DNA from: Neocallimastix lanati (nom. inval.)
Taxonomy: Eukaryota; Neocallimastigomycota; Neocallimastigomycetes; Neocallimastigales; Neocallimastigaceae
DNA length: 51,492 nucleotides
Assembly: GCA_016946835.1 (NCBI GenBank)
Contig: JACVTC010000305.1
Location: 1 to 51,492 of the forward strand
Reading direction: 5' to 3'
Part shown: piece after piece, positions 41,924 to 51,492 of the stretch
Layout: every line of letters begins with the position of its first letter
Numbering within the stretch: the stretch's first letter is position 1
Position numbers and translations under genes: made by a program
Notes under the pieces: model-generated
The model's input: only the letters and a program-made list of their open reading frames with translations
The model's database searches: none
What the model was told of the DNA's origin: nothing

Positions 41924-42997
41924 ATGTCTTACTATACGAACGTCTGGGCTAGTTCAATACCTGACATTGCCCCAATGTCAGAAGTTAATAAGTTAAGGTC
42001 TGACGCCCAAGTTACCGTATCAGAATTAGCTTCTTCTGTTAATGATAGCTTTTTATTAAAAGAAGATTTTAATAAATATAATCAAGACTTACAGAAAAAA
42101 CTCTATACACTTAATAGAGATAATAAAAATATTATTAATCAACTTTCTAATTTAACTAAAATATTCAATGAAAAATTAGATATAAAAATTAGTACCAATG
42201 ATGATCCCTCTTCTAGCCAATCTGTACCACAAAATCAAGATGATAACGCCTCTATTTCTACCAGACGTGATGCAGACAATGATGTCATCATGAAAAATAG
42301 TTATTCTAATAATTTGCAACAAGTACCTGAACCTGGATTCTTCTCAGGTAACACTAATGACACTGATTTATTCTGTCAATTATGTGAAGATACTTTCTCA
42401 ACTTATCCCAACTTAGGTTTACCAGAAGAAGTAAAAATAAACTTTGTTAAATCTCGTTTGAGAGACGGTGCAAGAAATTGGTATATTGCTACCTATAACG
42501 AGAACAATCATCCAGGAACACTAAAGAAATTATTAAGTGATATAAAGAAAACTTTTACGAATGTTGCAAGTAAAAAATTGGCTAAAATCCAGTTAGTAAA
42601 ATTAAAACATTCGTATGGGAAAATAAATGATTATATAGAAAAGTTTAGAACGTTAACTACTGGTCTGTCTTGGGACGAAGAAGCTTTAGTCTTATTTTTC
42701 TATAATGGACTTCACCCAAAGTTCCAAGAAGAAATAGATAAAATGGAAGAATTCCCTACAAAGCTTGGTGATATTTATACTAAGTGCATCTTATTTGAAA
42801 ATAATATTAAAAGTAAGGACCAATTAAGAAATAATATTGATAATAAAAATTTGAGAAAGAAACATTCAAGCCCACATGTAAACAATAGCAAGAATTATAA
42901 TAATAATTATTATTATACTAAAAATAAATCTAGCAATAATTATTTTAATAATAATAACAATAATAATAATCAACATAATAACCAAAAAACTAATTGA
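41924..42997 (+). CDS. gag: Gag of J (357 aa)
   Basis: ATG at 41924, 34 bp after the LTR. Residues 50-95 are a coiled-coil-like stretch. Residues 130-290 are a Ty3-type capsid (FSGNTNDTDLFCQLCEDTF, LRDGARNWYIATY, INDYIEKFRTLTTGLSWDEEALVLFFYNGLHPKFQEEI). The tail is Lys/Asn-rich and has no CCHC knuckle. TGA at 42995. Pol follows in the +1 frame, which is already open before the gag stop. Confidence 0.92.
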   Translation: MSYYTNVWASSIPDIAPMSEVNKLRSDAQVTVSELASSVNDSFLLKEDFNKYNQDLQKKLYTLNRDNKNIINQLSNLTKIFNEKLDIKISTNDDPSSSQSVPQNQDDNASISTRRDADNDVIMKNSYSNNLQQVPEPGFFSGNTNDTDLFCQLCEDTFSTYPNLGLPEEVKINFVKSRLRDGARNWYIATYNENNHPGTLKKLLSDIKKTFTNVASKKLAKIQLVKLKHSYGKINDYIEKFRTLTTGLSWDEEALVLFFYNGLHPKFQEEIDKMEEFPTKLGDIYTKCILFENNIKSKDQLRNNIDNKNLRKKHSSPHVNNSKNYNNNYYYTKNKSSNNYFNNNNNNNNQHNNQKTN

Positions 42998-45900
42998 TGG
43001 ACTTCAAAAGGAGTCCAGAACATCAAAAAATTTAAAAACAATTTATTATAATTTTCCTACACTTGATTCAATCAATGAATCAAATCTCCCATCTACATTC
43101 CTTTTATTCAAATCTTATATTCCTATTAAATTCTTAAATAATTTTTCAATTAAAAATGAAAAAATTCAAAAATTAACTTCTGAATCTATGTTAGATTCAG
43201 GATCCTTTTGCAATTTTATCACAGAAAAATTAGCAAATAAATTAAAACTAAATATTCAAAAAACAAAAAATAAAATCCTAGTTAAAGGTATTTCAGGCAG
43301 AACTACCAAATTAGATCAATTTGTTTGGTTAAATTTTCAAATTAAATTTTTTAAAAATAATAAATTTTATTTTCAAGATTTTAAAGAAAAATTTTTAATC
43401 TCAAATTGTATTCCTACTGATTTACTTTTTGGAAATCAGTTTATTAGGAAATTCAAAATACATTACAATTATAAAAATAATACCTTATATTCTTATTTAA
43501 ATTATAATTCTTTAAATAATCATAAAAATAAATCCATAAAACATAAGGAAAATAATTTTTATTTAAACTCGTTGAAAAGAAAAATTTTTAAAAATAAATT
43601 TTTTAAAAGAAAAATAAAAAATAAATTTTATTATAAAAATTTTTCAAAAAATCGATCAAAAAATAATTCAAAAAATATCTCCAAAAAATTTAATTTAAAA
43701 AATTTAAAAAATTTTTCAAAAAATCCAAAGTTTAATAAATATGAAAATTCTATTAATAAAAATTCTAAAATTTATGTATATGTAAAATATTTAAATAAAT
43801 CTAAAAGTAAATTTTCTTCCAAAAAATTTAACAAAAATCATCGAGATTTATATAATAATAAAAAAGAATTTAGTTATAATTTTTTAATATATTGTTTTCT
43901 TTCAACTAAAGATAAAGTTGAAATTGAAAATGAGGAACCAAAAATAGAAGAAATTCCTCATCAATATCAAGATTTAGCAATCGTATTTAGCAAAAAAGAG
44001 GCAGATAAATTACCTCCTCACCGTTTAACCGACTGTAAGATTGTTTTAGAAAAAGACGCTACACTCCATTACGGCCCAATTTATCCATTAACTGAAGAAG
44101 AATCACAAGTTCTTAAGGACTATATAAAAGAAAATTTAGAAAAAGGATTTATTAGACCATCAGAATCTCCTGCTGGATATCCTGTCCTTTTTCAAAAGAA
44201 AAAAGATGGTTCCCTTCGGTTATGTGTAGACTATAAAAAATTAAATGCAGTAACTATAAGAAATTCATATCCTCTCCCTCTAATAACAGATATAATAGAA
44301 AAAGTAAAGGGAGCAAAATATTTTACGAAATTGGATTTACGTTCAGCTTATAATTTAATAAGAATAAAAGAGGGTGACGAATATAAAACTGCGTTTAGAA
44401 CTAAATATGGCCATTATGAATATTTAGTTATGCCGTTTGGATTAAAAAATGCGCCTGCCACTTTTCAATCATTTATTAACTCTATTCTTAGACCATACTT
44501 AGAAAAGTGTGTGATCTTATATTTAGATGATATTTTAATTTATTCCAAAGATTTGGAGGAGCATCATAATCAAGTCAGAAACGTCCTTCAAACTTTAATT
44601 AATAATAATTTATATGCAAAATTAGAAAAATGTGAATTTGACCAGAATAAAGTTGAATTTTTAGGTTACATTTTATCTGGTGATGGTGTATCTACTGACC
44701 CAAAGAAAATTAAATCTATAGAAGAGTGGCCAAGACCAGAAAATTTAAAAGATGTTCAAAGATTCATTGGCCTATGTAATTACTATAGAAGATTTGTTAA
44801 AGATTTTGCAAAAATTGCAAAACCTTTACATAATTTAACAAGGAAAAATATTAAATTTTTATGGACGAATGAATGTGAAAATGCTTTTAAGGAATTAAAA
44901 GAAAAGATTAATTACTTCTCCAATTCTACTTCATCCTGATATTACAAAACCTTTTATAGTAGAATGTGATGCAAGTAATTATGCTATTGGTGCTGTTCTA
45001 TCTCAAAGGGATAAAGATAATAATTTACATCCAGTAGCATATTATTCTAGAAGTTTACTAAACGCCGAAATAAATTATACAATTACTGACAAAGAACTAC
45101 TCGCTATAAGGGATGCTTTTATTGCTTGGAGACATCTACTCCTTGGTGCTAAATACCAAATCACTGTTTATACGGATCATAGGAACTTAATATACACATT
45201 AGGAGGAAAGGTTGCAAATCAAAGACAACACAGATGGTACCTTTTCTTCCAAGAATATAATTTCATAATAAAGTATAGACAGGGAAACAAAAACGGAAAA
45301 CCTGACAGTCTATCTAGAAGACCTGACTATATTAAAAACAACACTGAAGAAAAACCTGAAAATATTTTAGACATTAAAAATGTTAAAGAAATTCCATGTT
45401 TTGTTAGTATTGTAAGTGACCTTTTAGAAAGAATTATTGATGCTACCAAGTCTGACGCTACAGCTGAGGATATACGACTTTACTTTAGTCCTCAAAATGT
45501 AAAAAATGATATGTCTTATAAGCCCTTTAGAAAAATGGAAAAGTTTAAATTAAAGGACAATTTAATATTTTATAATAATCTAGTCTATATTCCTGAAGTT
45601 CTCCGATTAGAAATATTGACAAAATATCATGAAAAGCCCGCAGCCGGTCATTTAGGAATTAGAAGAACTTTAGAGTTAATAACAAGAAACTTTTGGTGGC
45701 CTAAAATAAAAGAAGATGTAACCAAATATGTAAACTCTTGTCAATCCTGTGCAAGAAACAAAATAAATAGGCACAGAAAATATGGTCTTCTACAACCTTT
45801 GGATATTTCCGAAAGACCTTGGAAATCTATTGAAATAGACTTTTTATGCGGTCTTCCTGATTCTAAAGGATATACAGTAATAATGGTAGTTGTCGATCGT

Positions 45901-46890
45901 TTTTCTAAAATGATCCACTTAATTCCCTTTAAACAAATACCTGATGCAAAACAAACTGCTAAGGCCTTTATGAATAATATCTTTAAACTACATGGTTTAC
46001 CTCAAGATATTTATACAGATAGAGGATCACAATTTACAAGTGCTCTTTGGAATGAATTTATGCACTTATTAAAAATTAAAAATAATATAGCTACCACAGA
46101 TCATCATGAAACCGTCGGACAAGTTGAAAGGTGTAACTCTTTTATTGAACAATATCTTAGGGCTTATTCAAGAGCTTATTATCATGATGACTGGATAGAT
46201 TGGATCTACCTTGCAGAATTTGCATATAATAATTCGGTTAACGAATCTACTAAGGAAACTCCTTTCTTTATAAATTATGGGTTCCATCCTTCCATGGACG
46301 AATTCTTTTTATTACCTCAAATGGATACTAATTTTAAATATATAAAAAATGTAAATACTAGTTTTAATCACATTAAAGACGTCTTACTACGTTCCAAAGA
46401 ATTATATAAAAGGCATGCTGATAAGAAAAGATTAGAACCTCCTGTTTTTAAAGAAGGTGACTTAGTATGGGTTCAAACTCCTCCTTCTCTTAATGTCGAA
46501 GATTATTCTAAATTATCACCTTGTAAGTACGGACCCTATAAAGTACTTGAAGCTTTAGATAATAATAATTATAAAATAGATTTAAAAAGATCTCCTTCCC
46601 CTAAACACCATCCAATATTCCATATATCCGAGCTCGAGCCTTTCATTCCTACACCTTCAGAATATAGAAAAAGAAGATCTCATAATGAATCTATTAAGGA
46701 TATTATAGAAATCGCAGGATTTAGGACCAATTATACGAAAAAATGTTATGAATATCGTGTAAGGTATAAATATAAAAATTCCTATGATTGGGTTCCTTCA
46801 GAAGAAGTTGAAAATAACCCAAGAAATCAAGACATTTATTTATTATATTTAAAGAATGGAAGGAAGTTTACTTCGATTGCATATAATTAA
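42996..46890 (+). pseudogene. pol: Pol of J, disrupted by one frameshift
   Basis: First part to 44939: protease with canonical LDSGS (ATG at 43188, D codon 43194), an unusual Lys/Asn-rich stretch of about 120 residues, and RT with LCVDYKKLN, MPFGLKNAPATFQ and YLDD (44520-44531). Near 44907-44913 a net one-base gain shifts the frame and leads to a stop at 44937. The rest is open in the next frame from 44911 to 46890: RNase H (VECDAS, DKELLAI, TDHRN), integrase (AGHLG, CQSC, IEIDF, TDRGSQF, GQVERCN), HPIFHISELEPF, and a chromodomain-like tail (YEYRVRYKYKNSYDWVPSEE). Entry from gag needs a +1 shift. Whether the internal break is a mutation or a sequencing error in an A-rich run is not decidable here. 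Confidence 0.88.
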
Positions 46891-47465
46891 AAAAAAAAAT
46901 TTGGAAATTTTATTTTTTATTATTAATTTTTAACTTTTACTTTATTATTATCTATTTTTATAGTTAATTTTAATTTTTCAATATTTCTAAAATGAAATTT
47001 CAATTTCAAAATTTCAAAATTCAAAAATTCAAAAAATATAGCTATATTACACTCTTAACAATCAATTTATAATTCAACATAATCAAAATTTTATAAATTA
47101 TTATAATTTTCATTTTTTAAAATTTAATGCAACAAATTAAGAAGTTAATTGAAATTAAATTTCAAAATTTCAATTTCAAAAATTCTATATCAAATTCATT
47201 CAAAAATGGTACCATTATATTCACAACTATCAATTTTATTAACTAAATTTTAATTTTACTAAATTTTAGAAATTTCAAAATTTCAATGAAATGGTCACTT
47301 GAAATGGGGTTTTTTATAAAAATTTAAAAGGACTCAAGTGACCTTCTTCCTTTGAAATTAAAAAATTTTTAATTTATGAAATTTCAAAAATTTTTTTAAT
47401 AAAAATTTAGACCTCCATATCGTTACACAAAAATCGTCTTGAATCCGATTTTTATGGGAGGGCGT
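46891..47465 (+). other. 3' UTR of J with hairpins and polypurine tract
   Basis: No gene. GGTCACTTG (47293-47301) pairs with CAAGTGACC (47335-47343). AAAAATCG (47429-47436) pairs with CGATTTTT (47446-47453) around a TCTTGAATC loop, then ATGGGAGGGCGT abuts the 3' LTR. All have counterparts in D. Confidence 0.8.
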
Positions 47466-48170
47466 TGTTGAAATTATAACTGAATTGAAATCTCAATTTC
47501 AGTTATTTACATTTCAATAATTAAAAATATTATTTATTTAATTATAAATAATATATATATTTAAATAATTAATAATTAATATAAATTCTTGTTTAATTTT
47601 AAAGGGTTATCTTAGGCCTAATAATTCTGAGAATATTAATAAATAAGGTTTATATTAATAATTAATTTCAATGATACATTTGACGTCACGTGTATTTTAT
47701 TTATATTATGTTTTTATATATGTTTACAACATATTTTAAATTCAATTATTCAAATTAATTATATAATTAAATTTATCCTTATATTTTATTAGTATTTATA
47801 TTACTATATTATTACTATCTTATAATTAAATATTATTATTATGTAACTTACAAAGTATAAAAGAAAGATGTAAAAATCTATCTTTTATGTTCTTTGTAAG
47901 GTTATTGTAAAATTACCTTAATAGTAATATATTATAGATATTTTATTATTAAATAAAATCAATAAATTTAAAATCAAATTAATTTGATAATTCTAATTAT
48001 CAAAGTTTATTATAAATAAAATTTTATTAAACTAAACATTTAAATATTATTATTATTATTATATATCTATATAGTATATTACTATATAGACATATCGACT
48101 TAGTGAATATTTTTATTAAAACATATTATTTATTTAAATTTAAATTATAAATTATATCAAAATCTTAACA
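47466..48170 (+). repeat. 3' LTR of J
   Basis: 705-bp repeat of 41183-41889. One T fewer near 48047 and one fewer near 48130. Confidence 0.94.
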
Positions 48171-48175
48171 ATTTA

Positions 48176-48647
48176 TTATATAAAAATATATTATTATATT
48201 CTTTACTATTAATAATTTTCTTATATTCTATATTAATAATTTTTTATATTAATTATATTTTATTATTTTAAATATTAAATTTATGTAATTAATTAATTTA
48301 TATGATTGGTTTTAATAATGTAATTAAATAATATAAAATATGTATTATCCATATTATTTTATGAAGGGGGCCTTTCTGAGGAAAGAAATAGTAAAAAATA
48401 GTAGTGATAATAGGAATAATAATTGAAAGGTTTCCCATATTGTTATAATAATAAATATTAATATTAATAAAGTTATTTTTAACAATAAAATAATTATATA
48501 ATTTATAAATAATAAATATTTTTAATAATAATTCTTTAAATAAAATTTATAATGTGTAATAATAAATTCTTTTAGTGTAATTTAATAGTTATTTAATTTA
48601 TCTATTTATTTAATGTTCACACTCCTTTTCTAATATGAACCTCAACA
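48176..48647 (+). repeat. 5' LTR of I, main part
   Basis: Continues 41131-41182 after J. Matches 50649-51171 with small differences. Ends ATATGAACCTCAACA. Confidence 0.9.
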
Positions 48648-48654
48648 TAAAAAT

Positions 48655-48671
48655 TGGTGGAGATATCGGGG
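48655..48671 (+). promoter_or_regulatory. Primer-binding site of I (same as A)
   Basis: TGGTGGAGATATCGGGG starts 7 bp after the LTR end, identical in sequence and spacing to A1 and A2. Confidence 0.85.
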
Positions 48672-48889
48672 AGTGTGAAAACATTGATGAATAGATAAGA
48701 AAAATAATAGAATATAATATAATATAAATTAAATGATCATAATAATACTACAAAGAAAATTATAAATTTAATTATAAAATTTTAGTAATAATTTAAGTAA
48801 AAAATAATATATATAAATTTAAAATTGAATTGTTAAAAATCTTGAATTATTTTAAAATGAATTCAATTTAATAATTATATTTTTTTTTA

Positions 48890-49120
48890 GTTAGGTGGTT
48901 CGAAGAGTATTTCGAGCCTAACAAATAAATTTTTAATTTTTAAATAAAATCCTTAGGTGGTCAGCCAGAGAGTGTTGAGCCTGAAGGTAAGTATAATAAT
49001 TTTTTTTAAATCCTTAAGTGTCGGACAGAGAGTGCCGAACTTGAAGGAATAAATATATAAAATTATTTCAAATAAACTTTCTTAGGGTGTCGAAAAAGGA
49101 TTTTCGAACTTGAAGAAAGT
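48890..49120 (+). other. Array of four stem-loops in element I
   Basis: Hairpins at 48890-48922 (TTAGG...CCTAA with TTCGAA/TTTCGA inside), 48951-48987 (CCTT...AAGG with TCA/TGA), 49012-49047 (CCTT...AAGG with CGG/CCG) and 49078-49120 (CTTTCTT...AAGAAAG with TCGAA/TTCGA). Number, spacing and position match the A leader while stem sequences differ but still pair. Confidence 0.75.
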
Positions 49121-50268
49121 TAACAATATATTGGTTTACTGCCGGGTAGTTCCACTATAATAAACATTTGACTAATTTTAAAATTTTAATTTAACAATAA
49201 TTTATATTTAGTTTATAATATAAATTAATACTTAAAATATTACAAATTTTGAAGAAAATTATAGAAAAAAAAAAATAATAATTTACAATATATTTTTAAG
49301 AAATAATAATATTTATTATATTATTTAGTGTTTATATAATTACATTTAATTGAAACTTTATTAGAACATAATAAATTTTTATTTTTTTTTTATGATCAAT
49401 AATAAAATTCCAATTTGAGGAATTTAATAAATTATATAATTACATTAATCCTTCACAGAATGTAATTCAAAATAAGAGAAGACCAAATACCTTAAATGAA
49501 GAATTATTAAGTAAATCCTAAAAAAAAAATATGAGATCCTACTATGTAATGGTCTTTAAATTGCTTAACTAGACTTGAAATTCAAGATAAAAATTTATGT
49601 GAAGTCGATATACAATTAAAATTAAATTTGGAACAGCAATTACTTTAATAAAATAAGTGGATTAAAGAAAAATATTTTTTTTTTTTTTTGAAGAAGATAA
49701 TATTATTATTCAAATTATAAAAAAAAGAAGAATATATTAGTATGAAAAATCTCTATGGAAGATACTATAAATATTCTTAATTTAGAAAGAGAGCAATTCA
49801 ATTATTGGAAAGAAAATATTATAAAAGAAAACGAAATTGAACCAGTTCTTCACAACTCCAAGAAAATTAATAAATTAAATTGTTGAAATTGAATCTTTGA
49901 AACTTGGTAAAAGTAGTAATTAAAAAATAATTTAAAAATAAAAAAATAATAATAATAAAAATAAATTAGTGATATTTTAAATGGAAATTTCAATTAGTTT
50001 CATAAATTGAATTATTAAAGTTTAAACATAATGTTATAAAATCACTGATTTAGAGAATTCATTATAACCTTCAAAATATGTTATATAATAATTTTAAATT
50101 AACTGGAATAAGAAATTATATATGAATAAATAAAAAAAAAAAAAAAATTAAAAAGGATTAGTATCTAATGAAAGAAGAAAAAGAAGTTTCAAAGTTCATT
50201 GTTGAAGTAACACGCGAAGATATAGAATCTAACGAAGAATATAACAAGAATTGAAAGAAAGAATATGA

Positions 50269-50312
<44 letters not shown>

Positions 50313-50547
50313 TTTTTGGTACAATCCAAGGTTGATCCTGAAATTTTTGGAACTTTTAAAATTATTATGAAAAATTTTTTAATATATGGTAATATATAAA
50401 TTAAATTATTTAATTTAAATATTTCAATTAATACATATATTAAAATATATTTTAAAATATACAAAAATTTTTAAATTTAAGAAATAATGATAATATTATA
50501 TATATATAAAAAAAAAAAATTTATATTTTTATTTAGTTTATATAGTT

Positions 50548-50579
<32 letters not shown>

Positions 50580-50610
50580 TGTATTTAGTTAATAATATAA
50601 GAAAATTTGC
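49121..50610 (+). other. Internal region of I, probable decayed coding remnant
   Basis: AT-rich with no long ORF. Two short frames have coding-like composition: 49755-49886 (43 aa, MEDTINILNLEREQFNYW...) and 50168-50254 (28 aa, MKEEKEVSKFIVEVTRED...). They could be scraps of a former gag, but I cannot align them to A Gag with confidence. Poly-A at about 50271-50308 and near 50550. Confidence 0.4.
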
Positions 50611-50648
50611 CTTTGCTATAGTATAGCAAAGTTTTAGCGGGGGCATCA
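50611..50648 (+). promoter_or_regulatory. Polypurine tract of I with upstream palindrome
   Basis: CTTTGCTATA (50611-50620) and TATAGCAAAG (50622-50631) form a perfect inverted repeat around one G, followed by GCGGGGGCATCA against the 3' LTR. The tract core equals that of A and B. Confidence 0.75.
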
Positions 50649-51171
50649 TGATAAAGAATAGAATAATAATGATATTTTTAATTAAAATTCTTTAATAATT
50701 TATTATATAAAATATATTATTATATTCTTTACTATTAATAATTTTCTTATATTCTATATTAATAATTTTATATTAATTATATTTTATTATTTTAAATATT
50801 AAATTTATGTAATTAATTAATTATATGATTGGTTTTAATAATGTAATTAAATAATATAAAATATGTATTATCCATATTATTTTATGAAGGGGGCCTTTCT
50901 GAGAAAAGAAATAGTAGAAATAGTAGTGATAATGAAATAGGAATAAGAATTGAAAGGTTCCCATATTGTTATAATAATAAATATTAATATTAATAAAGTT
51001 ATTTTAACAATAAAATAATTATATAATTTATAAATAATAAATATTTTTAATAATAGTTCTTTAAATAAAATTTATAATATGTAATAATAAATTCTTTTAG
51101 TGTAATTTATCAATCATTTAATTTATCTATTTATTAATGTTCACACTCCTTTTCTAATATGAACCTCAACA
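50649..51171 (+). repeat. 3' LTR of I
   Basis: 523 bp, TGATAAAGAATAG to GAACCTCAACA, followed by ATGT and the start of an A LTR. Confidence 0.92.
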
Positions 51172-51175
51172 ATGT

Positions 51176-51280
51176 TGGTAAAGAACGAACATATAATGGA
51201 TTATTAATTAGAATTTCAACTTACTTTAGAATCCATTATTATTCTTTACTTAATATTACTTACTATATTTTCTATACTAA
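51176..51280 (+). repeat. A-family LTR, 5' part (A3), interrupted
   Basis: First 105 bp match the A LTR start (TGGTAAAGAACG...TTCTATACTAA) with two small deletions. It then breaks at 51281 where a new sequence begins. Confidence 0.9.
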
Positions 51281-51492
51281 TGTAACGGAGGTGCTTCTAT
51301 TGTAAAGGCGGGATGAATATAGACACAGAAAGGAGAAACTCATAGGTTTACACTATCTGTATAAATAATTCGTTTTATTAGAAATATTTTTTATTAATTA
51401 TAAAATTTAAAATAATTATTAATATTAATCAACAAGGTAATATTTCGAATTACTTATACGTTAATTATTATTAATAAAAGCACGAAGAAAAA
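51281..51492 (+). mobile_element. Unidentified insertion K, partial (possible LTR start)
   Basis: Begins TGTAACGGAGG directly inside the A3 LTR, with ACTAA as the possible left half of a 5-bp duplication. The TGTA/TGTT start and position inside another LTR resemble D, E and J. A TATAAATAA lies near 51359. The window ends before any diagnostic feature. Confidence 0.45.

Larger units (their letters stand above)
41183..48170 (+). mobile_element. Self-primed LTR retrotransposon J with chromodomain-like tail
   Basis: LTRs 41183-41889 (707 bp) and 47466-48170 (705 bp) differ by two 1-bp indels that I saw. Flanks are ATTTA (41178-41182, 48171-48175), 5 bp. It is inserted in the 5' LTR of I. gag is open, and pol has one frameshift. 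Recent by LTR similarity, but the pol break makes this copy probably defective. Confidence 0.94.
41131..51171 (+). mobile_element. Non-autonomous LTR element I, 5' LTR interrupted by J
   Basis: LTRs are 41131-41182 plus 48176-48647 (524 bp) and 50649-51171 (523 bp), TGATAAAGAATAG to GAACCTCAACA. Flanks are ATGT on both sides (41127-41130, 51172-51175). Internal region of 2.0 kb has no gag or pol. It has the A-type PBS, a four-hairpin leader, two tiny ORFs and an A-type polypurine tract. Probably mobilised by an A-like element. Confidence 0.9.

Noticed and set aside
50189-50464. Minus-strand ORF of 91 aa in element I
   Set aside because: Its core is a poly-Phe run from the poly-A tract; low complexity only.

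Overview
The window is AT-rich eukaryotic DNA (long A/T homopolymers, Asn-rich low-complexity proteins) made entirely of LTR retrotransposons of the Ty3/gypsy (Metaviridae) type. I see no host gene. An AT-rich fungal genome, for example an early-diverging lineage such as the anaerobic gut fungi, fits the base composition and the Tf1-like elements, but the sequence does not prove the host.

Layout, left to right: 1-12 is the 3' end of an LTR (X). A1 (17-8447) and A2 (8451-17475) are two full-length copies of one family. B (17480-26192) is a full-length element of a second family. C (26197-27173) is a solo LTR. F is a solo LTR (27177-27186 plus 37648-38424) split by E (27187-37642, minus strand), whose own 3' LTR is split by D (27236-30565, non-autonomous). 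H-left (38427-39467, minus) and H-right (40075-41126, plus) form a long inverted repeat around solo LTR G (39473-40070). I (41131-51171) is a non-autonomous element whose 5' LTR is split by J (41183-48170). The window ends with the start of another A-family LTR (51176-51280), broken by an unidentified insertion K (51281-51492).

Two lineages behave differently. The A, B, C, F, G, H and I LTRs sit end to end, separated mostly by one ATAT or ATGT tetranucleotide. Where both flanks can be read, this is a 4-bp target-site duplication. A and I share one tRNA-type primer-binding site (PBS) and B has a tRNA-Lys-type site. Gag of A and B carries a CCHC knuckle, and pol is reached by a -1 frameshift at TTTAAAC followed by a hairpin. 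D, E and J instead sit inside other LTRs with 5-bp duplications (TACAA, TACAG, ATTTA). They have no tRNA-type PBS. Each has a 13-nt segment about 25-35 bp after an LTR TATA box that is perfectly complementary to the first bases after the LTR, as in Tf1-type self-priming.

I appears to be a non-autonomous partner of A (same PBS, a similar four-hairpin leader, the same polypurine-tract core, similar LTR ends). D appears to be a non-autonomous partner of J (same priming layout, equal LTR-to-ATG spacing, matching 3' UTR hairpins). D encodes a 263-residue protein I do not recognise. The pol genes of A1, A2, B and E are open. The pol of J is broken once by a frameshift. All coordinates and pairings were read by eye, and no searches or folding programs were run.
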